From: Ignelater luminosus
Lineage: Eukaryota > Arthropoda > Insecta > Coleoptera > Elateridae
NCBI GenBank assembly: GCA_011009095.1
Contig: VTPC01000874.1
Coordinates: forward strand, 134,410-198,409
Length of the DNA: 64,000 nt
Direction: 5' to 3'
Part shown: positions 37,801 to 45,770 of the stretch, piece by piece
Numbering within the stretch: position 1 is the first letter of the stretch
Layout: every line of letters starts with the position of its first letter
Position numbers and translations under genes: made by a program
Notes under the pieces: generated by a model
Told to the model about the DNA's origin: nothing
Seen by the model: only the letters and a program-made list of their open reading frames with translations
The model's database searches: none

Positions 37801-37890
37801 AAACCGCATGCAGTTGGCCAGTTGCAGAATCTAAAGTTGTTAGCATCAACGATTGATGAGCTTTTAAAGGTTATTGAGAAAAAGGCGTGA
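7821..37890 (+). CDS. USP34: ubiquitin carboxyl-terminal hydrolase 34 orthologue (Drosophila puffyeye), 49 exons
   Basis: Giant deubiquitinase; family members remove ubiquitin from regulators of Wnt/axin and Myc signalling. Threading splice sites in phase gives 3340 codons, close to human USP34 (about 3.5 kaa), with the family's N-terminal MCDAC start and colinear similarity throughout. Exons: 7821-7863, 8102-8198, 8262-8758, 8811-8945, 9008-9279, 9348-9566, 9625-9798, 9855-10450, 10505-10636, 10694-10853, 10913-11065, 13097-13224, 13516-13773, 13831-14153, 14214-14430, 14490-14694, 14754-14897, 14957-15145, 15202-15499, 15567-15721, 15784-15903, 15962-16069, 16133-16309, 16367-16475, 20293-20504, 20567-20962, 21023-21226, 21283-21455, 21514-21680, 21740-21963, 22021-22295, 27432-27558, 27629-27816, 27877-28042, 28107-28268, 28335-28514, 28572-28718, 28777-29041, 29099-29355, 29417-29607, 29663-29840, 35856-35975, 36040-36156, 36219-36453, 36510-36745, 36802-37005, 37068-37205, 37272-37518, 37586-37890. 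The start of exon 8 is uncertain (9855 or 9873, both in frame). Exons 8-10 and 49 encode acidic, Ser-rich low-complexity tracts. Confidence 0.95.
8946..9007 (+). other. GC-AG intron in the USP34 gene
   Basis: The donor reads GCG-G|GCAAGT and the acceptor TTGTAG|AT. Joining 8945 to 9008 gives Asp in the segment GMADFMW, which matches the family at this place. No GT donor nearby preserves the frame, so this is a 62-nt non-canonical intron among introns that are otherwise GT-AG. Confidence 0.85.
11141..11315. repeat. degenerate tandem repeat of about 60 bp in USP34 intron 11
   Basis: Two and a half units, each opening with TATAACCTA, containing TTGACAG in the middle and ending TTTAACCTAA, lie head to tail. 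They are non-coding. They sit in the 2-kb intron 11066-13096, the rest of which apart from the repeat at 12618-12945 shows nothing I recognise. Confidence 0.5.
12618..12945 (+). repeat. dispersed repeat, copy R1
   Basis: It begins with CCATGAAATAGAAAATTTTT, continues through an ATAAAACATTTTATTTCA block and TTGACATTGACAACTAACTT, and ends around AATAAACTAATTTACTAAAT. The same string of blocks recurs at 31000-31245 (+), 35445-35570 (+, 3' part only) and 62745-62955 (-). There is no coding capacity. The ends are fuzzy, so the class is open (non-autonomous DNA element or SINE-like). Confidence 0.65.
16476..17989. other. USP34 intron 24, left part
   Basis: Non-coding intronic sequence. Around 16990-17130 it carries a stretch (GAATAACTCAAGAACAGG... 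onward) that looks like the 3' part of a dispersed repeat, but I see no second copy in this window. The part from about 17300 on is extremely AT-rich and may be the 3' end of the gypsy relic that follows. Confidence 0.4.
17990..18575 (-). pseudogene. Ty3/gypsy retrotransposon relic (reverse transcriptase connection and RNase H)
   Basis: Read from right to left, the minus strand shows the post-YMDD connection segment (ETKRFVAFVNYYEKF, then PLNRLTRKSVRFNW), the RNase H region (ILGMDASSYAIQAVL, PIAYASRTLN, YATIEKELLAIV) and the tether FDFAIKYIKGKENAA. The connection and RNase H parts are in different frames (a shift near 18440), with a stop replacing Trp after LLAIV. It is therefore an inactive, truncated fragment inside USP34 intron 24, opposite to the host gene. 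LTRs were not found. Confidence 0.85.
18576..18962. other. CpG-rich island of foreign composition, interrupted by the foldback element
   Basis: This block, which resumes at 19528-19640, is rich in CG dinucleotides (CGCCGACGAGCGC, GACGTCGGCGCGGCG) in an otherwise AT-rich intron. A sub-block, AAAGCTATTTCGTTCGGCTT...GCGTGAAGTTCGTTGAAAA near 18600-18650, recurs in direct orientation near 19582-19640. The 127-codon minus-strand frame across it shows no family I know. It looks like an undecayed or GC-rich repeat into which copy B inserted. Confidence 0.45.
18963..19527. mobile_element. foldback-type element, copy B
   Basis: Long inverted arms (about 18963-19110 and 19385-19527) carry the same landmark blocks as copy A at 5728-6285: GATCGCAAATTGAGCTCAAT, CTCCGCTAGAGGCACT and GAGGTTATTAAAATTT. 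The spacer is also shared. At the outer edge both arms end next to CAAAGTCAGTC/GACTGACTTTG, so the inverted repeat may extend a little further. It carries no gene. Confidence 0.75.
20567..22295 (+). other. USP34: USP34 catalytic (peptidase C19) core exons 26-31
   Basis: The peptidase C19 domain is spread over six exons. The Cys box VGLTNLGATCYMASC is in exon 26 (nucleophile about residue 1795). A CxxC zinc-finger pair, YTCSQCGKKVRAEKR, is in exon 28. The Asp-rich QPLNTAEQKDMAEFF segment is in exon 27. The His box GTADGGHYYSF (His about 2053) and the third-residue box WFLFNDAEVKPF (Asn/Asp about 2073-2074) are in exon 30. All catalytic residues are present, so the enzyme is predicted active. 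The stretch between exons 26 and 31 contains only short introns, unlike the transposon-filled introns on each side (16476-20292 and 22296-27431). Confidence 0.95.
22338..23989. mobile_element. 1.65-kb TIR element with an internal duplicated block
   Basis: The outer ends read ATATGAGGCATTCCACGTGA in both directions (22338 rightward, 23989 leftward), continuing as AAAT(T/C)GCACA, which gives about 30 bp of inverted repeat. Inside, two units of about 340 bp (about 23090-23430 and 23625-23955) are diverged direct copies sharing GGTTAATGC, ACAACCCTC, AAAATACAAAATAATGA and GTAAACAAAAA-TA-GTGTCTC. A GAATCCCATCTTGAAATT block appears inverted at about 22725 and 23570. I see no transposase, so this is a non-autonomous element in USP34 intron 31. 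Confidence 0.7.
24425..24565. repeat. imperfect palindrome (hairpin)
   Basis: AAAATGACATTTGAGAAAAC at about 24440 is mirrored by TTTTTTCAAATGTCATTTTA at about 24533 with an AT-rich loop. It could be a solo short inverted-repeat element; nothing else identifies it. Confidence 0.4.
24743..24985. mobile_element. MITE, family M1 copy 1
   Basis: The inverted ends (AACA-A-TGATCATTAAAATTTCAGTTTCC-GTAG on the left, its complement on the right) span about 40 bp around a spacer of about 160 bp. The same element occurs at 32762-32966, sharing the internal blocks CTTTTCCATAG, AGACAGA-CACA and AAGACATGA. It is non-coding and lies in USP34 intron 31. Confidence 0.75.
25796..26535 (+). pseudogene. mariner transposase relic, 3' truncated
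   Basis: The N-terminal helix-turn-helix region is intact from the ATG (MNLTREHLRSMIYYDF, ATIYNWYNEF, EGRPPTAATEENVAAV, up to EEDRRVT). A frameshift follows, and further mariner segments are readable in other frames (GMSQIQTTVHQHLG, SRWIPHNLSDAEK, a degraded GDESW, then TRSVGKKMVASFF, LEDRQMVNADWYTMVCLPEV, KGKIILHHD). The sequence ends right after the second catalytic Asp, so the rest of the DDD triad is lost. It is a dead insertion in USP34 intron 31. Confidence 0.9.
26640..26915 (-). pseudogene. mariner-type C-terminal relic with one terminal repeat
   Basis: The minus strand encodes CFKDWLYRMHKYINYKGEYFE, the usual C-terminus of mariner transposases (F-DW--R--KCI---G-YFE). At the right edge, the block CACCTGTCTAATGAGGCCCT followed by CACACCTTTTAAGCCACCCTGTAT matches the terminus of the element at 50529-51293. 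The two parts may be one deletion derivative or two abutting fragments. Confidence 0.6.
29870..30110 (-). pseudogene. mariner/IS630-like transposase fragment
   Basis: The minus strand reads NDRNQNFRKQILWTDETIF, resembling the first catalytic Asp block (-LWTDE--F) of mariner-like DDE transposases. It is only about 80 codons and surrounded by non-coding sequence. A second possible relic edge (GTTCAAAATGTCCATATTG near 30497) lies to the right in the opposite sense. Both sit at the start of USP34 intron 41. Confidence 0.5.
30702..30889. mobile_element. short MITE, family M2 (AATTAGGG TIR)
   Basis: The inverted ends are CGAGCGATCATTTAAATTTC-CAATTAGGGTAGG on the left and its complement on the right. 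The family is shared with 63060-63735 (deletion derivative) and with the right end of the relic at 54066-57878. The inside retains only a trace of the transposase C-terminal region (TTCAAAATGTTTTTAATGGG). Confidence 0.75.
30890..33176 (+). mobile_element. composite repeat, copy 1 (contains a mariner relic)
   Basis: This stretch matches the inverse of 58864-63060 block after block: TTATTAGCAAAAATGTGTTA, the R2 repeat (31000-31245), the mariner relic (31690-32050), CAATATTTCGAAAGCAG, GTGGCAAGGATGAAA/-GTGATG..., TCCACATGGTAGATTTAAA, CAGGGTGTTTCAGGAGAAAT and TACTTTGTCATG. Removing the insertions specific to each copy leaves about 2.1 kb in both. The mariner relic reads VIFVNYLPCRH-ITGKYYAKL, KEKRRRKFRRGGLFHQD on the + strand, after which the catalytic region is broken. 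It lies in USP34 intron 41. Confidence 0.8.
32762..32966. mobile_element. MITE, family M1 copy 2, inserted in the composite repeat
   Basis: The inverted ends (ACAAGTGATCATTAAAATTT-AAGTTCCCAG and complement) match the element at 24743-24985. The inverted composite copy at about 60540 lacks this insert and reads straight through, giving an empty site. Sequence like ATAATA borders both sides, so the duplication is probably a short AT string. Confidence 0.8.
33750..34810 (-). pseudogene. LINE (non-LTR retrotransposon) reverse transcriptase relic
   Basis: Read right to left on the minus strand, RT blocks appear in order: LRDLRSISILSVCSKILEKVI, DIQLRNFLEENHLL, ETQSGFRRGHDCT, VMVLLDFSKPFDTVNHELLL (the catalytic-aspartate block A), a degraded block around the YADD site (CRQHTTT in place of YADDTQ), and NIALKHSLKLNPNKTK. 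Frameshifts and stops are frequent. It is the same kind of RT as the LINE at 49.7 kb. Remaining sequence to about 35440 is probably the upstream part, but I could not read it. Confidence 0.8.
35445..35570 (+). repeat. dispersed repeat, copy R3 (3' half)
   Basis: It contains TTTGACATTGACAATTAACT and TTCTAACCTCAGC, followed by ATAAATAAAACCAAAAATAA. It matches the 3' half of R1 (12618-12945) and R2 (31000-31245). It is non-coding, in USP34 intron 41. Confidence 0.6.
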
Positions 37891-37975
37891 ATTATAATAC
37901 AAGTCGTGTTTTTTAAACTAATTAATTTTCTCAGCTATTGAAGACCAATTTTTTCTAAGTGTTTTCCATACTGTA

Positions 37976-37981
37976 AATAAA
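37976..37981 (+). terminator. polyadenylation signal of the USP34 gene
   Basis: AATAAA is placed 86 nt after the stop codon at 37888-37890. A very short 3' UTR would result; other A-rich hexamers lie further on. Confidence 0.5.
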
Positions 37982-38584
37982 AGTAACTGTTTCTGTTGTC
38001 ACTTTGCTGCAACATTAAAAAAGTAGTCAGCATCGTTTTAGAGTTTTTAGCCAGAAAATCGTGTGGTTATGGAAAATAAGCTCTTTATTTTTATTAATGA
38101 TAAGTAGATTTTTTTACCGTTTTTTTCCCTTAGGTAATAACATTTCAGTTGCTGATACTGATCGATGTGTTGCGGAAACAGGGTTTTGCTAATTTCTTTT
38201 TTAAGCAATGTAGTACCTTTTCTAGTATGAAAATATATTTAGTCATTATTAATTAATAAGGAAAGTTTTCTATTATATTATGTCTTACAAAAAAAAAAGA
38301 TTTGAATTCCACAGCAGGAAGAAATATTTAATTTCTTAAAAGACTGTTAATAAATTTCTTTTATATGATTTGTGTTTTACTTCATTTCCAATTAATCGAT
38401 TAATTCAAATAACCGATTATTATTCTTGAAAATATCTTGGAAGTCTCTTGGCTCTCCCTACTGCTCACAACCAATAAGGGTTATAATTGTAAAAACGTTG
38501 TCAGGTAATGTTTACGAAAGGAAAAGAGGATTATCAGATCTAGCCAAATTTTGAACCCCCTTGGAACATGATCTCGCATGCACT

Positions 38585-39014
38585 ATAGAACATACCCATC
38601 TAGAAAGTCTTCCCTAAATGTTTGGGAATAGGCAACGCGTCTTACAAGTCAGAGCAGTCTTTTCTTTAAAAATGTTAATTGAACCATAGTTTGCTACGAA
38701 TTTAAAAACTGAGAAAAGTCAACTGTTTAACATTTGTTAAATAAGTTTTCATGTTTATTATTAAATTCTTCAGGTTTTATAATAATTTATAATTATTCTT
38801 ATTGTTGTGTTTTCTAAAAAGGCAAATCTTATTTCTAACCAGCATAAATTGAGAAATTCTCACATTGACACATATTATAGAAAACAAACCATAGAAACAT
38901 GATCCATTTCGTTTTTAAAATCTGTAATTAAATTACACAAAGATATGTCTAAATTGTAAGACGTGTTGCCTATTCTCAAACATTCAGGGGAGGACCCATA
39001 AAATGGGCGTACTG
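38585..39014. mobile_element. 430-bp MITE with about 60-bp inverted ends
   Basis: The left end (38585-38648) and right end (about 38952-39014) are inverted. The best-matching core is TCCC(C/T)-AATGTTTG-GAATAGGCAAC-CGTCTTACAA. The spacer is AT-rich and non-coding. The outer limit is blurred, and no target duplication is clear. Confidence 0.65.
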
Positions 39015-41041
39015 TATATCGACAGATAATGCAGAAAACGAACATGCGAAAACATAAGAGGTTACGTTGGTTTATTGCTTTTTATTCAGTTGCAGTTTGT
39101 GCAGCAAAATAAAGTGTTACAAGGTGCAATTGGACACTTTCCAAAATTATTAATTAAGCAAGAAATTACAAATTACTCACCTTTTTCTGTTTGCACTAGC
39201 CTGTGAAGATGTGTTTATGTTCATATCTGGATCAGCAACCAACCACCTTAAGTGAGCTTACAGTGGAAAGACGAATTTTGATGAACTTACTTGATTCAAA
39301 ATAATTGGTAACTCTGAAAGTTTTGAGGGGGGAGGGCATTGAAGGGTTAATTACAAACTACATCTTTTTAAAAAATTTGGTTTATCACTTTCTAACAAGA
39401 ACTCCCAAAATCAAAATTGTTTTTGTGTAACAAAATCAGTGTGCTATGGAAACTATTAAATAAAATGTACTGATCAAAAAACATAATAAAATTCTAAAAT
39501 ATATTTTTCCTTCAGCTACTTAGCAGTGTATAACCAAACAGAAAAAATATTATCAGGCAGAATTGTCGTTTGATAAAGACACAGGTCGTCCAATTCACAA
39601 GTTGTAGAGACATAAAAACAAATACAGAAATGGAAAAAAACATTTAAAGAATAGAATTAATTATACACAAATTATTAAGTGTTAATTCATCCATATCATG
39701 TATTTTCAATAACTGTTAAGTTTTTAGCAATACAAAAACAAAACTACACATATACAATCGTGTTTTCTACACAAAGTGATTATTTATACATAGCATAGGT
39801 ACACAAAGATAATTTAGTTATAATAACCTAATTAATTTTAATTAATAATAAACTGAAAGATCAAAACTCATGGATCCCTCGGCAAACAGCAAGTGGTTCT
39901 AGCGTCCAATTTACAAAGCCATAATACACGAGGGTGCACCACGAGATCAGTCAAAATACGACCGTAACTCTTAGGTACGTCAATTTACCTACTGAATACT
40001 ATATTTATATTTTCACTAATAATGCAAGGCAAAGACCTAGATACAGTGTGTTGATTTTCATTCAGTATGAAATTTCAATCTAAAGCAATATGTACATGTT
40101 TATTATTATTATTATTATTTAAAAATTCTGGGAATCAACCGGTATATGTGAGTGTGTGTACGTGTACGTGAATTTTTTTTCTTTAAAAATTACCATAGTC
40201 AGACCTGTAAATTGACTCTATAAATATCTGCCAAATCACTGCGCCATCAACCACAAGATAAATAACATTTACTATTCAACAACCAACTGTAGTAGTAAAT
40301 AAGTAATGATCCTAGACATTTAAAATATAAAAGATTCATGTATTTACTATAATAATTATAAAATACAGTAAGAAGTAAAATTAAAACAAATTTCACTTCA
40401 ATATGAATATACTATAAACATATTACACAGCGTTAACAAACAAAAAAGAAAAAACTGGCTAAAATAAATTTTAATCTTTGAATCTTCTGCCGGATCATCA
40501 CAATATAAATTAATTGCACATTTTATAATAATAATAATGGTAATAATAATAATAATAATAATAAAAAGACAAAAAAGGAAAAATACATTAGTTAACAAAA
40601 TCTGTGCACATACCTACCTTTAATCAAACAATGAATGTTATTTACTATCCGCAGAAGATTCAATATTAGAAAAATCAATGTTACAGAGCTTACTGGAATT
40701 GAAATTTCTCTAAATAAAATATCTCTCGATTTTATACAAAATAAAACTGACACGACAAAAGTCATAAAAAAATATTTATACAAAGTCCCGTTCATTTTGT
40801 ATAAAATCCAAAAGTCACCGACTCAAAAATAAATATATATAATAAAGGAAAATAATTTACTGCTACTAGACGTACATTAAAAATATTTGTTAATTACTAA
40901 TGTTAACATAACTAATAGAATCAGTGGTTATTCTGAGAGCGCACGCACTCTCTCATGGCGTGCGGCTTTCAGCACAATAGAGATGGCAAAGTGATTAAAC
41001 GGCGATCAGGCTGCTGCTGCTTCTTTCTTTCTTTTATTAAC
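39015..41041 (-). other. non-coding region, possibly long 3' UTR of the minus-strand gene
   Basis: No reading frame of note is seen. The sequence directly downstream (leftward) of the minus-strand stop at 41042 is AT-rich and carries microsatellites (TTA/ATT repeats near 40100 and ATA repeats near 40530-40563). Several TTTATT hexamers (AATAAA on the minus strand) could serve as poly(A) signals. The UTR assignment is inferred from position only. Confidence 0.4.
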
Positions 41042-41140
41042 TTAGGCTTGATTCCAGTAGGAGTTCGGATAACCTTGTTTGCCTCCAGACTTGGCTTGGC
41101 TGGATGCTTGAGAACGTTGACCGCTACTGTTAGTTGAATC
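41042..41140 (-). CDS. last coding exon of an unidentified minus-strand gene (partial)
   Basis: On the minus strand a good acceptor (CCGTTTTATTTTAG) ends at 41141. It is followed by 32 codons and a TAA stop at 41044-41042. The peptide is polar and Ser/Gln-rich (starting DSTNSSGQRSQASSQAKSGG) and ends in an aromatic motif, NSYWNQA. Such a Gln/Ser-rich tail with a terminal YW motif would suit an RNA-associated or UBA-type protein (lingerer/UBAP2-like, for instance), but I cannot confirm a family. The upstream exons are not visible and must lie to the right, across or beyond the transposon cluster. The sequence around the exon is less AT-rich than its surroundings. The overlapping plus-strand 60-codon frame is judged a shadow. 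Confidence 0.55.
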   Translation of the reverse strand, partial: DSTNSSGQRSQASSQAKSGGKQGYPNSYWNQA

Positions 41141-41141
41141 C

Positions 41142-42060
41142 TAAAATAAAACGGAACAATTAAACATGTCTCGTCTAATTTATTGTCGTCAAATCTACAA
41201 GTTATCTTCTAATATCAAACTTTAAAGAATAGTATTACCATGTACCTTTCTAAAATGTTAGGTTAGCTTCATAGAATTTAATTTCTTTAGTTTAAATTTT
41301 ATTATTTTTAAAATTTAAAAGGTTTTTAGAAAGATTAACAGTTTTATCATACTTTTCTCTTTATCCTTCTGAAAATCATTCCATTAGTCGTCTTTCATTT
41401 CCATTTCTATGAAATTAACCTAGCTTTCTAAACTGTCAATGCCAACTAAGTTCTATGACAGCCTATTCCAATTCAGGTTTTTTTTAAAAATGCCAATAAG
41501 ACAGACTCATGAGTTACAAGGGAAATTTAAAACTTCCGATAAGCAGTTAATGTTGAAATTGTGAAGGAATTGGAGGATCTAAAATAAAGTTTCGCTAGAA
41601 AGTTTTGTTTCTTGAATATTTCCACGCCAACATTTAGTTGCAAACTTTTACGTCTATTGCTTCGGAAGATTTGTACTTCTGCAAAAACAAATGTTATGCC
41701 ACTGAAGAATTAATTTATTTTGACATTTATGAAATCTACATCCAATTTAACACAAAACAAGTTACTCTTGTTTTTCTCTCATTGTTTTCAAGTGAAATCA
41801 AATTTTTTGAAATCTTACAAACTCGTTTGATATTGAGATCTGCCGTTTTCTCCCAATAATTATCAAAAAAAGGTATTACGACACAACTTTTTTTATGTTT
41901 GTAGTTACATCATAGTGCATGCCATTACACAGGCTTCCATAATTCACAATCTTGTCGTGGGCGGAGATTGAGGGAAGGGAGATAAAGATTTCTTTCATAG
42001 ACATTATGTTACGCTAATGGAAGCTCTTCAAAGCATCTGCACAATAGAGGCCTGCATGGG
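41142..42060. other. non-coding, probably intron of the minus-strand gene
   Basis: No conserved frame is seen. An open frame at 41638-41859 shows no motif. If the terminal exon at 41042-41140 is real, this sequence is the 3' part of its last intron. Confidence 0.4.
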
Positions 42061-42069
42061 CTGGGTTTT

Positions 42070-42760
42070 CTAGTTAAGCCTACGCCAGATCAATCAGGCG
42101 GGCGTTGGGGCCTGTTCGCTTTTTTGAACTTCTCGACCCTTCGGGCCCGTTCGAACCTCTTAGACCTATTGGACTTCTTGGCCCTTTGAGTCTATGGAGC
42201 TGTTCGGATCTCTCGGCCCATACGAGTCGGCTCTTCAGGTTTGTCAGCTGATCTGTCAGGTCTTTTGAACATCTCGGCCCTTTGCATCTCTCGGGGCTGT
42301 CGGTTCTCTGGAACCGTTTGGCTCTATCGGGCCATTGGGGCATTTTGGTCTTCTCGGTTCTTCGGATCTATTGAGCCGTTCGGATCTCTTGAACCGTTTG
42401 GCCCTTTCGGGCCGTTGCGACCTTTTGCACTTCTCGGTTCTTCGGATCTCTCAAATCGTTTGGCCCTATCGGGCCGTTGGGGCATTTTGGACTTCTCGGT
42501 CCTTCGGATCTCTCGGGCCATACGAGTCTGTCTGCTGTCTTCGGATCTTTCGGTTCTGGCGGATTTCTCGGGCCTATCGAACAGTTTGAGCCTGTCGGGC
42601 CGTTGGGATCTGTCAAGCCTTTTGGATTTCTAGGACCTTCGGGCTTCTCTGTCCATCCGATCAAGAAGTTACCGGGTTTTATTCGGGTCGCGTCAAGTTT
42701 GTCCCCAGTCGAGCCGGGCTTGGAAATTCCGGACCATATAGATTTACTTATCTTGGGTGG
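42070..42760 (-). repeat. degenerate collagen-like 9-bp repeat tract
   Basis: The plus strand is a run of C/T/G-rich units such as TCTCGG-TTCTTCGGAT, spaced in multiples of nine bases. On the minus strand the units translate as imperfect Gly-Pro-X triplets: EGPRNPKGLTDPNGPTGS, IGPRNPPEPKDPK, SEGPRSPKCPNGPIGP, KGPRSPIGLRGSNGPEG. Gly is often replaced by Asn or Asp (one base away), and frames break several times. It is much more GC-rich than the surroundings. It is either a decayed collagen-like exon or a minisatellite with a 9-bp unit. Confidence 0.6.
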
Positions 42761-42876
42761 GTCATTAAAATATAAACCGGAATTGTAGCCTTGAGACTGA
42801 GGAAAGAGGAAGGCGTGACTGGGGCTCTCGAAATAGTTGGATAGTTCTTCCAAGGCCTGCGCTCGTCGGTGGCACT

Positions 42877-43480
42877 ATGAATGAGCAAGAGGCACCGTCG
42901 TCTGTTACGCAACGCATTGTCATCGGATTTCTCGCGAACGAAGGCGTTAAGTCAAGTGAGATTTTTACCCGATCGAAATCACAGTTTGGGGATGCAACAC
43001 TGTCTAAAATACAGGTGTATAATTGGACCAAACAATTTCGTACTGGCCGCGACGCCGTACAAAACCCAAGTCACGAACGTCGTCCGCGATCGAACATCAT
43101 GGATGACAACATTGCCGCTGTCCATGACCTTTGTCGAAGCTGACCGACGCTGAACAGTTGAAGAAATTTCATCAGAAGTGGGAATAAGTGTTGGGAGTGC
43201 CCACACAATTCTTTCAGAACACCTTGTGTTCTGCAAAGTGTCGACGAGGTGATCCACAAAAAAAAATGCCCGGAAAGACATCTCTTAACGGCTTCTGAAT
43301 CATTTTTGAATAAAATTGTTAGAAGGACAGCATTTTGACGATGACGCAGGAGTTTCTGCACAAATGGCTCTTGCGTCCGCCGCCTTTTTATGATGCAGGA
43401 ATTAGGCGTTGCCAAACCGGTGCGTGGAGAAAATTATTGTTGAGGAAGGATATGCAGAAAAATTAAAAAATTGCAAATTT
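42877..43480 (+). pseudogene. mariner transposase relic with internal deletion
   Basis: The N-terminal region from the ATG at 42877 reads SVTQRIVIGFLANEGVKSSEI, TLSKIQVYNWTKQFRTGRDAV, ERRPRSNIMDDNIAAVHDL, the paired helix-turn-helix of mariner transposases. After the frameshift near 43140 (-DRR---EEISSEVGISVGSAH) most of the catalytic domain is missing. A C-terminal trace (FYDAGIRRC...WRKLL) appears near 43385-43440. It is an internally deleted, inactive copy. Confidence 0.85.
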
Positions 43481-43917
43481 CCCTAAGCCCATTAAAACAT
43501 TAAAAATAAATTCTGGTTTACATTTAATGATCCCATGTATTACACCAACTAGTCAGTAGGTTCCATTAAAACTCTTGTTGGTAAAAAAATTAAAATTCTT
43601 TCTCTTAAAAATATTACCTGCATTTGACAATCATACGATTAAAGGATTGGTGGTAACTAATTGTAAAATTGTTTACTTGTTAATTGTTATACAGGTGTGC
43701 AAACCTTTTCTCAATTGTCGATCATTCATCAATGGTGTTTGTGTCGATACTTCATAAGTAATTTCAAAACGGATCAGTTTTAATAAAATTATTCCTAAAT
43801 ATATTTCAAAGTTGGGGCGGGTCTCAGACATTAAAAGGCAGCGAAGAAAGTGCCTCAGGGGATGCACAGATATGGAGATCAGTAAATCAGATTTTGTACA
43901 TGTTACTTGTATTAGGT

Positions 43918-44101
43918 TAGGGAGCCTTTGTTAAAAAAGAAGGATAAAGTTCACGACTTTCAAGACGTTTTAGATTATATTCAAAATGCAAATTGTGGAA
44001 AAGATGTAGTTGTAGGTGTTATGCAACTTCATGCTTTTACCAATGACTGTAAATCACAGTATAATAAGTTAAGATGTTTCCATAAGCATATTTGCAGTTA
44101 A
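43918..44101 (+). pseudogene. unidentified short reading frame, probable repeat-derived relic
   Basis: An open stretch of about 55 codons without ATG contains LLKKKDKVHDFQDVLDYIQ and NCGKDVVVGVMQLHAF before a stop. The codon use and composition look protein-like, unlike the flanks. It faintly recalls segments of arthropod DUF7869-type proteins, but that is only an impression. Confidence 0.3.
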
Positions 44102-45179
44102 CGATGCAAGTTAACTTATTTATTTAAGTAATGTTAAATAAATCTTTTAGATAAATACCTTTTGTTTACAATTATTACACTGCGACTTAAAAATTACAAT
44201 GGGAGAATTTTTTATTGTGAATTTTACTTAAATTATACCGTTATGTTTTGTTTATCCACTTTTGATTCTTTTCAATTACAAGTGATGAGCACACATTACA
44301 GTACAGAAATAACGTCAATGGTATGAGTTCGTACACTAAACTTCGTAACAGTATGACCTCCAAAACTTCTTCAAATACCATGTGGTGTATTATTAAAAGG
44401 AAAATAAAAGATACTAAATAAACTATCTGGAATTATTCCAGCAGATAGATTAAATTTTACCAAATAGAATTATTGATGATAAAATATCATTTCTTCTATT
44501 CTAAACTAATTGTCATGACAGGCAATGTAAGGTTAGATTATTACTGAATAAATAAATTCTCGTCAAAATGATAAGCAATGCACACTAATAATTTTTGAAT
44601 TTTTTGTTTTCCATAGCTATCTCTTTTATTATTCTATAAACACAAAGATATCCATGATATGCAAAGTGTGTTGCCTACCTATTTATAGCTTCTTAAATTA
44701 AGCACAGTGTATAAGAATTTTAATAAAAAATTAATTATGTTAGGTGAAATGCTGCGTATCTATGAAAAATAGTAGAATATACAGTCTATCCATCCATCTA
44801 AAATTGTATTAAATCTAAACGCTTAACTTCTTTTTTTTCTTCTAAAGGATAGTAAAGGGGCATAAAAGGAACCGATCTATGTTAAATTGCATGAACAAAA
44901 GTTGTTTAGTTTCAGAGTTGGAATTACTGGGTACCATGTTTGAGAACTTCTGTACATAACTGCATTTTCTAATACAATAATTTAAAAACTAGCCTGGCCT
45001 CAACTTGAAACATCTACCACAACTGAAACAATCAACCCTGCGTGGCCTACAGCTACTATAAGTAGAAATTAAATTGCAATACACAGATAACTTTGTTTAT
45101 TAAATTGAAAATCAAACAAGTGACGTTAAAAACATTAATTATTAGAAGAAACTTAAATTATGTTCAATAAGGTTGAAGA
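44102..45179. other. non-coding, no feature recognised
   Basis: AT-rich sequence without inverted ends, repeats shared with the rest of the window, or reading frames of interest. Confidence 0.5.
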
Positions 45180-45770
45180 AATGGTAAAGAAAGAACAATA
45201 ATTACAATTGTTCAAAATTACGACCTCCAGCTTGTACACACGGTCTAGCACATCGAATCCAAGATTGAAGATGACCTCCTGCCAAATGCTTTCTGCAGTG
45301 TTATGTATTCTCTGCAACAGTTGTTCTTGGGTATCAATCTGTTATTGATAAACCAATGATTTCATATGCCCCCATAAATAAAAATCTACCAGATTTAAAT
45401 CTAGCAATCAGGAAAATCGGTATTTAGATGTTGTTGTACCATTCTATCATAATGTGGGGGAGCTCTGTCACATATGCCGACAGACATCTAATGAAACAAA
45501 CATTTTCTAGCAGCTCTGGAAGGTCATTCTGCAGAAAATTTAAATACACTTTCCTAGTCTTTGGTTAGGCAAGATAAATGGGCCTGTTAGCATACCATTT
45601 ACACTTCCAGCGAAAACATTGATTGATAATTTCTGCTGATAATTGGACCTGTGTATGGTGTGAGAATTTTCTATATCCCAGTAGTGCATATTGTGGAAGT
45701 CAATACATTCATCGGAAAGTTGGCATTCCTCAGATTCTGTTCCAAGAGCCATCAATTACCAACCTTTGGC
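45180..45770 (-). pseudogene. mariner-like (IS630 superfamily) transposase relic
   Basis: On the minus strand from about 45760 downward: ECIDFHNMHYWDIENSH, LSINVFAGSVNGMLTGPFIL (the usual VNVW-G---G-L-GP block), then in other frames a degraded block where the second Asp should be, DLNLVDFYLWGHMKSLVY (third acid region), and the C-terminal region ending near 45180. Stops and frameshifts make it inactive. The N-terminus and inverted ends were not located. Confidence 0.75.

Noticed and set aside
40955-41137. Plus-strand 60-codon Cys/Leu-rich frame
   Set aside because: It is antisense to the minus-strand terminal exon, which has an acceptor, sensible composition and a stop.
42241-42788. Plus-strand frames of 103-130 codons in the 9-bp repeat tract
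   Set aside because: They are products of the repeat periodicity; the minus strand gives the more regular Gly-Pro-X pattern.
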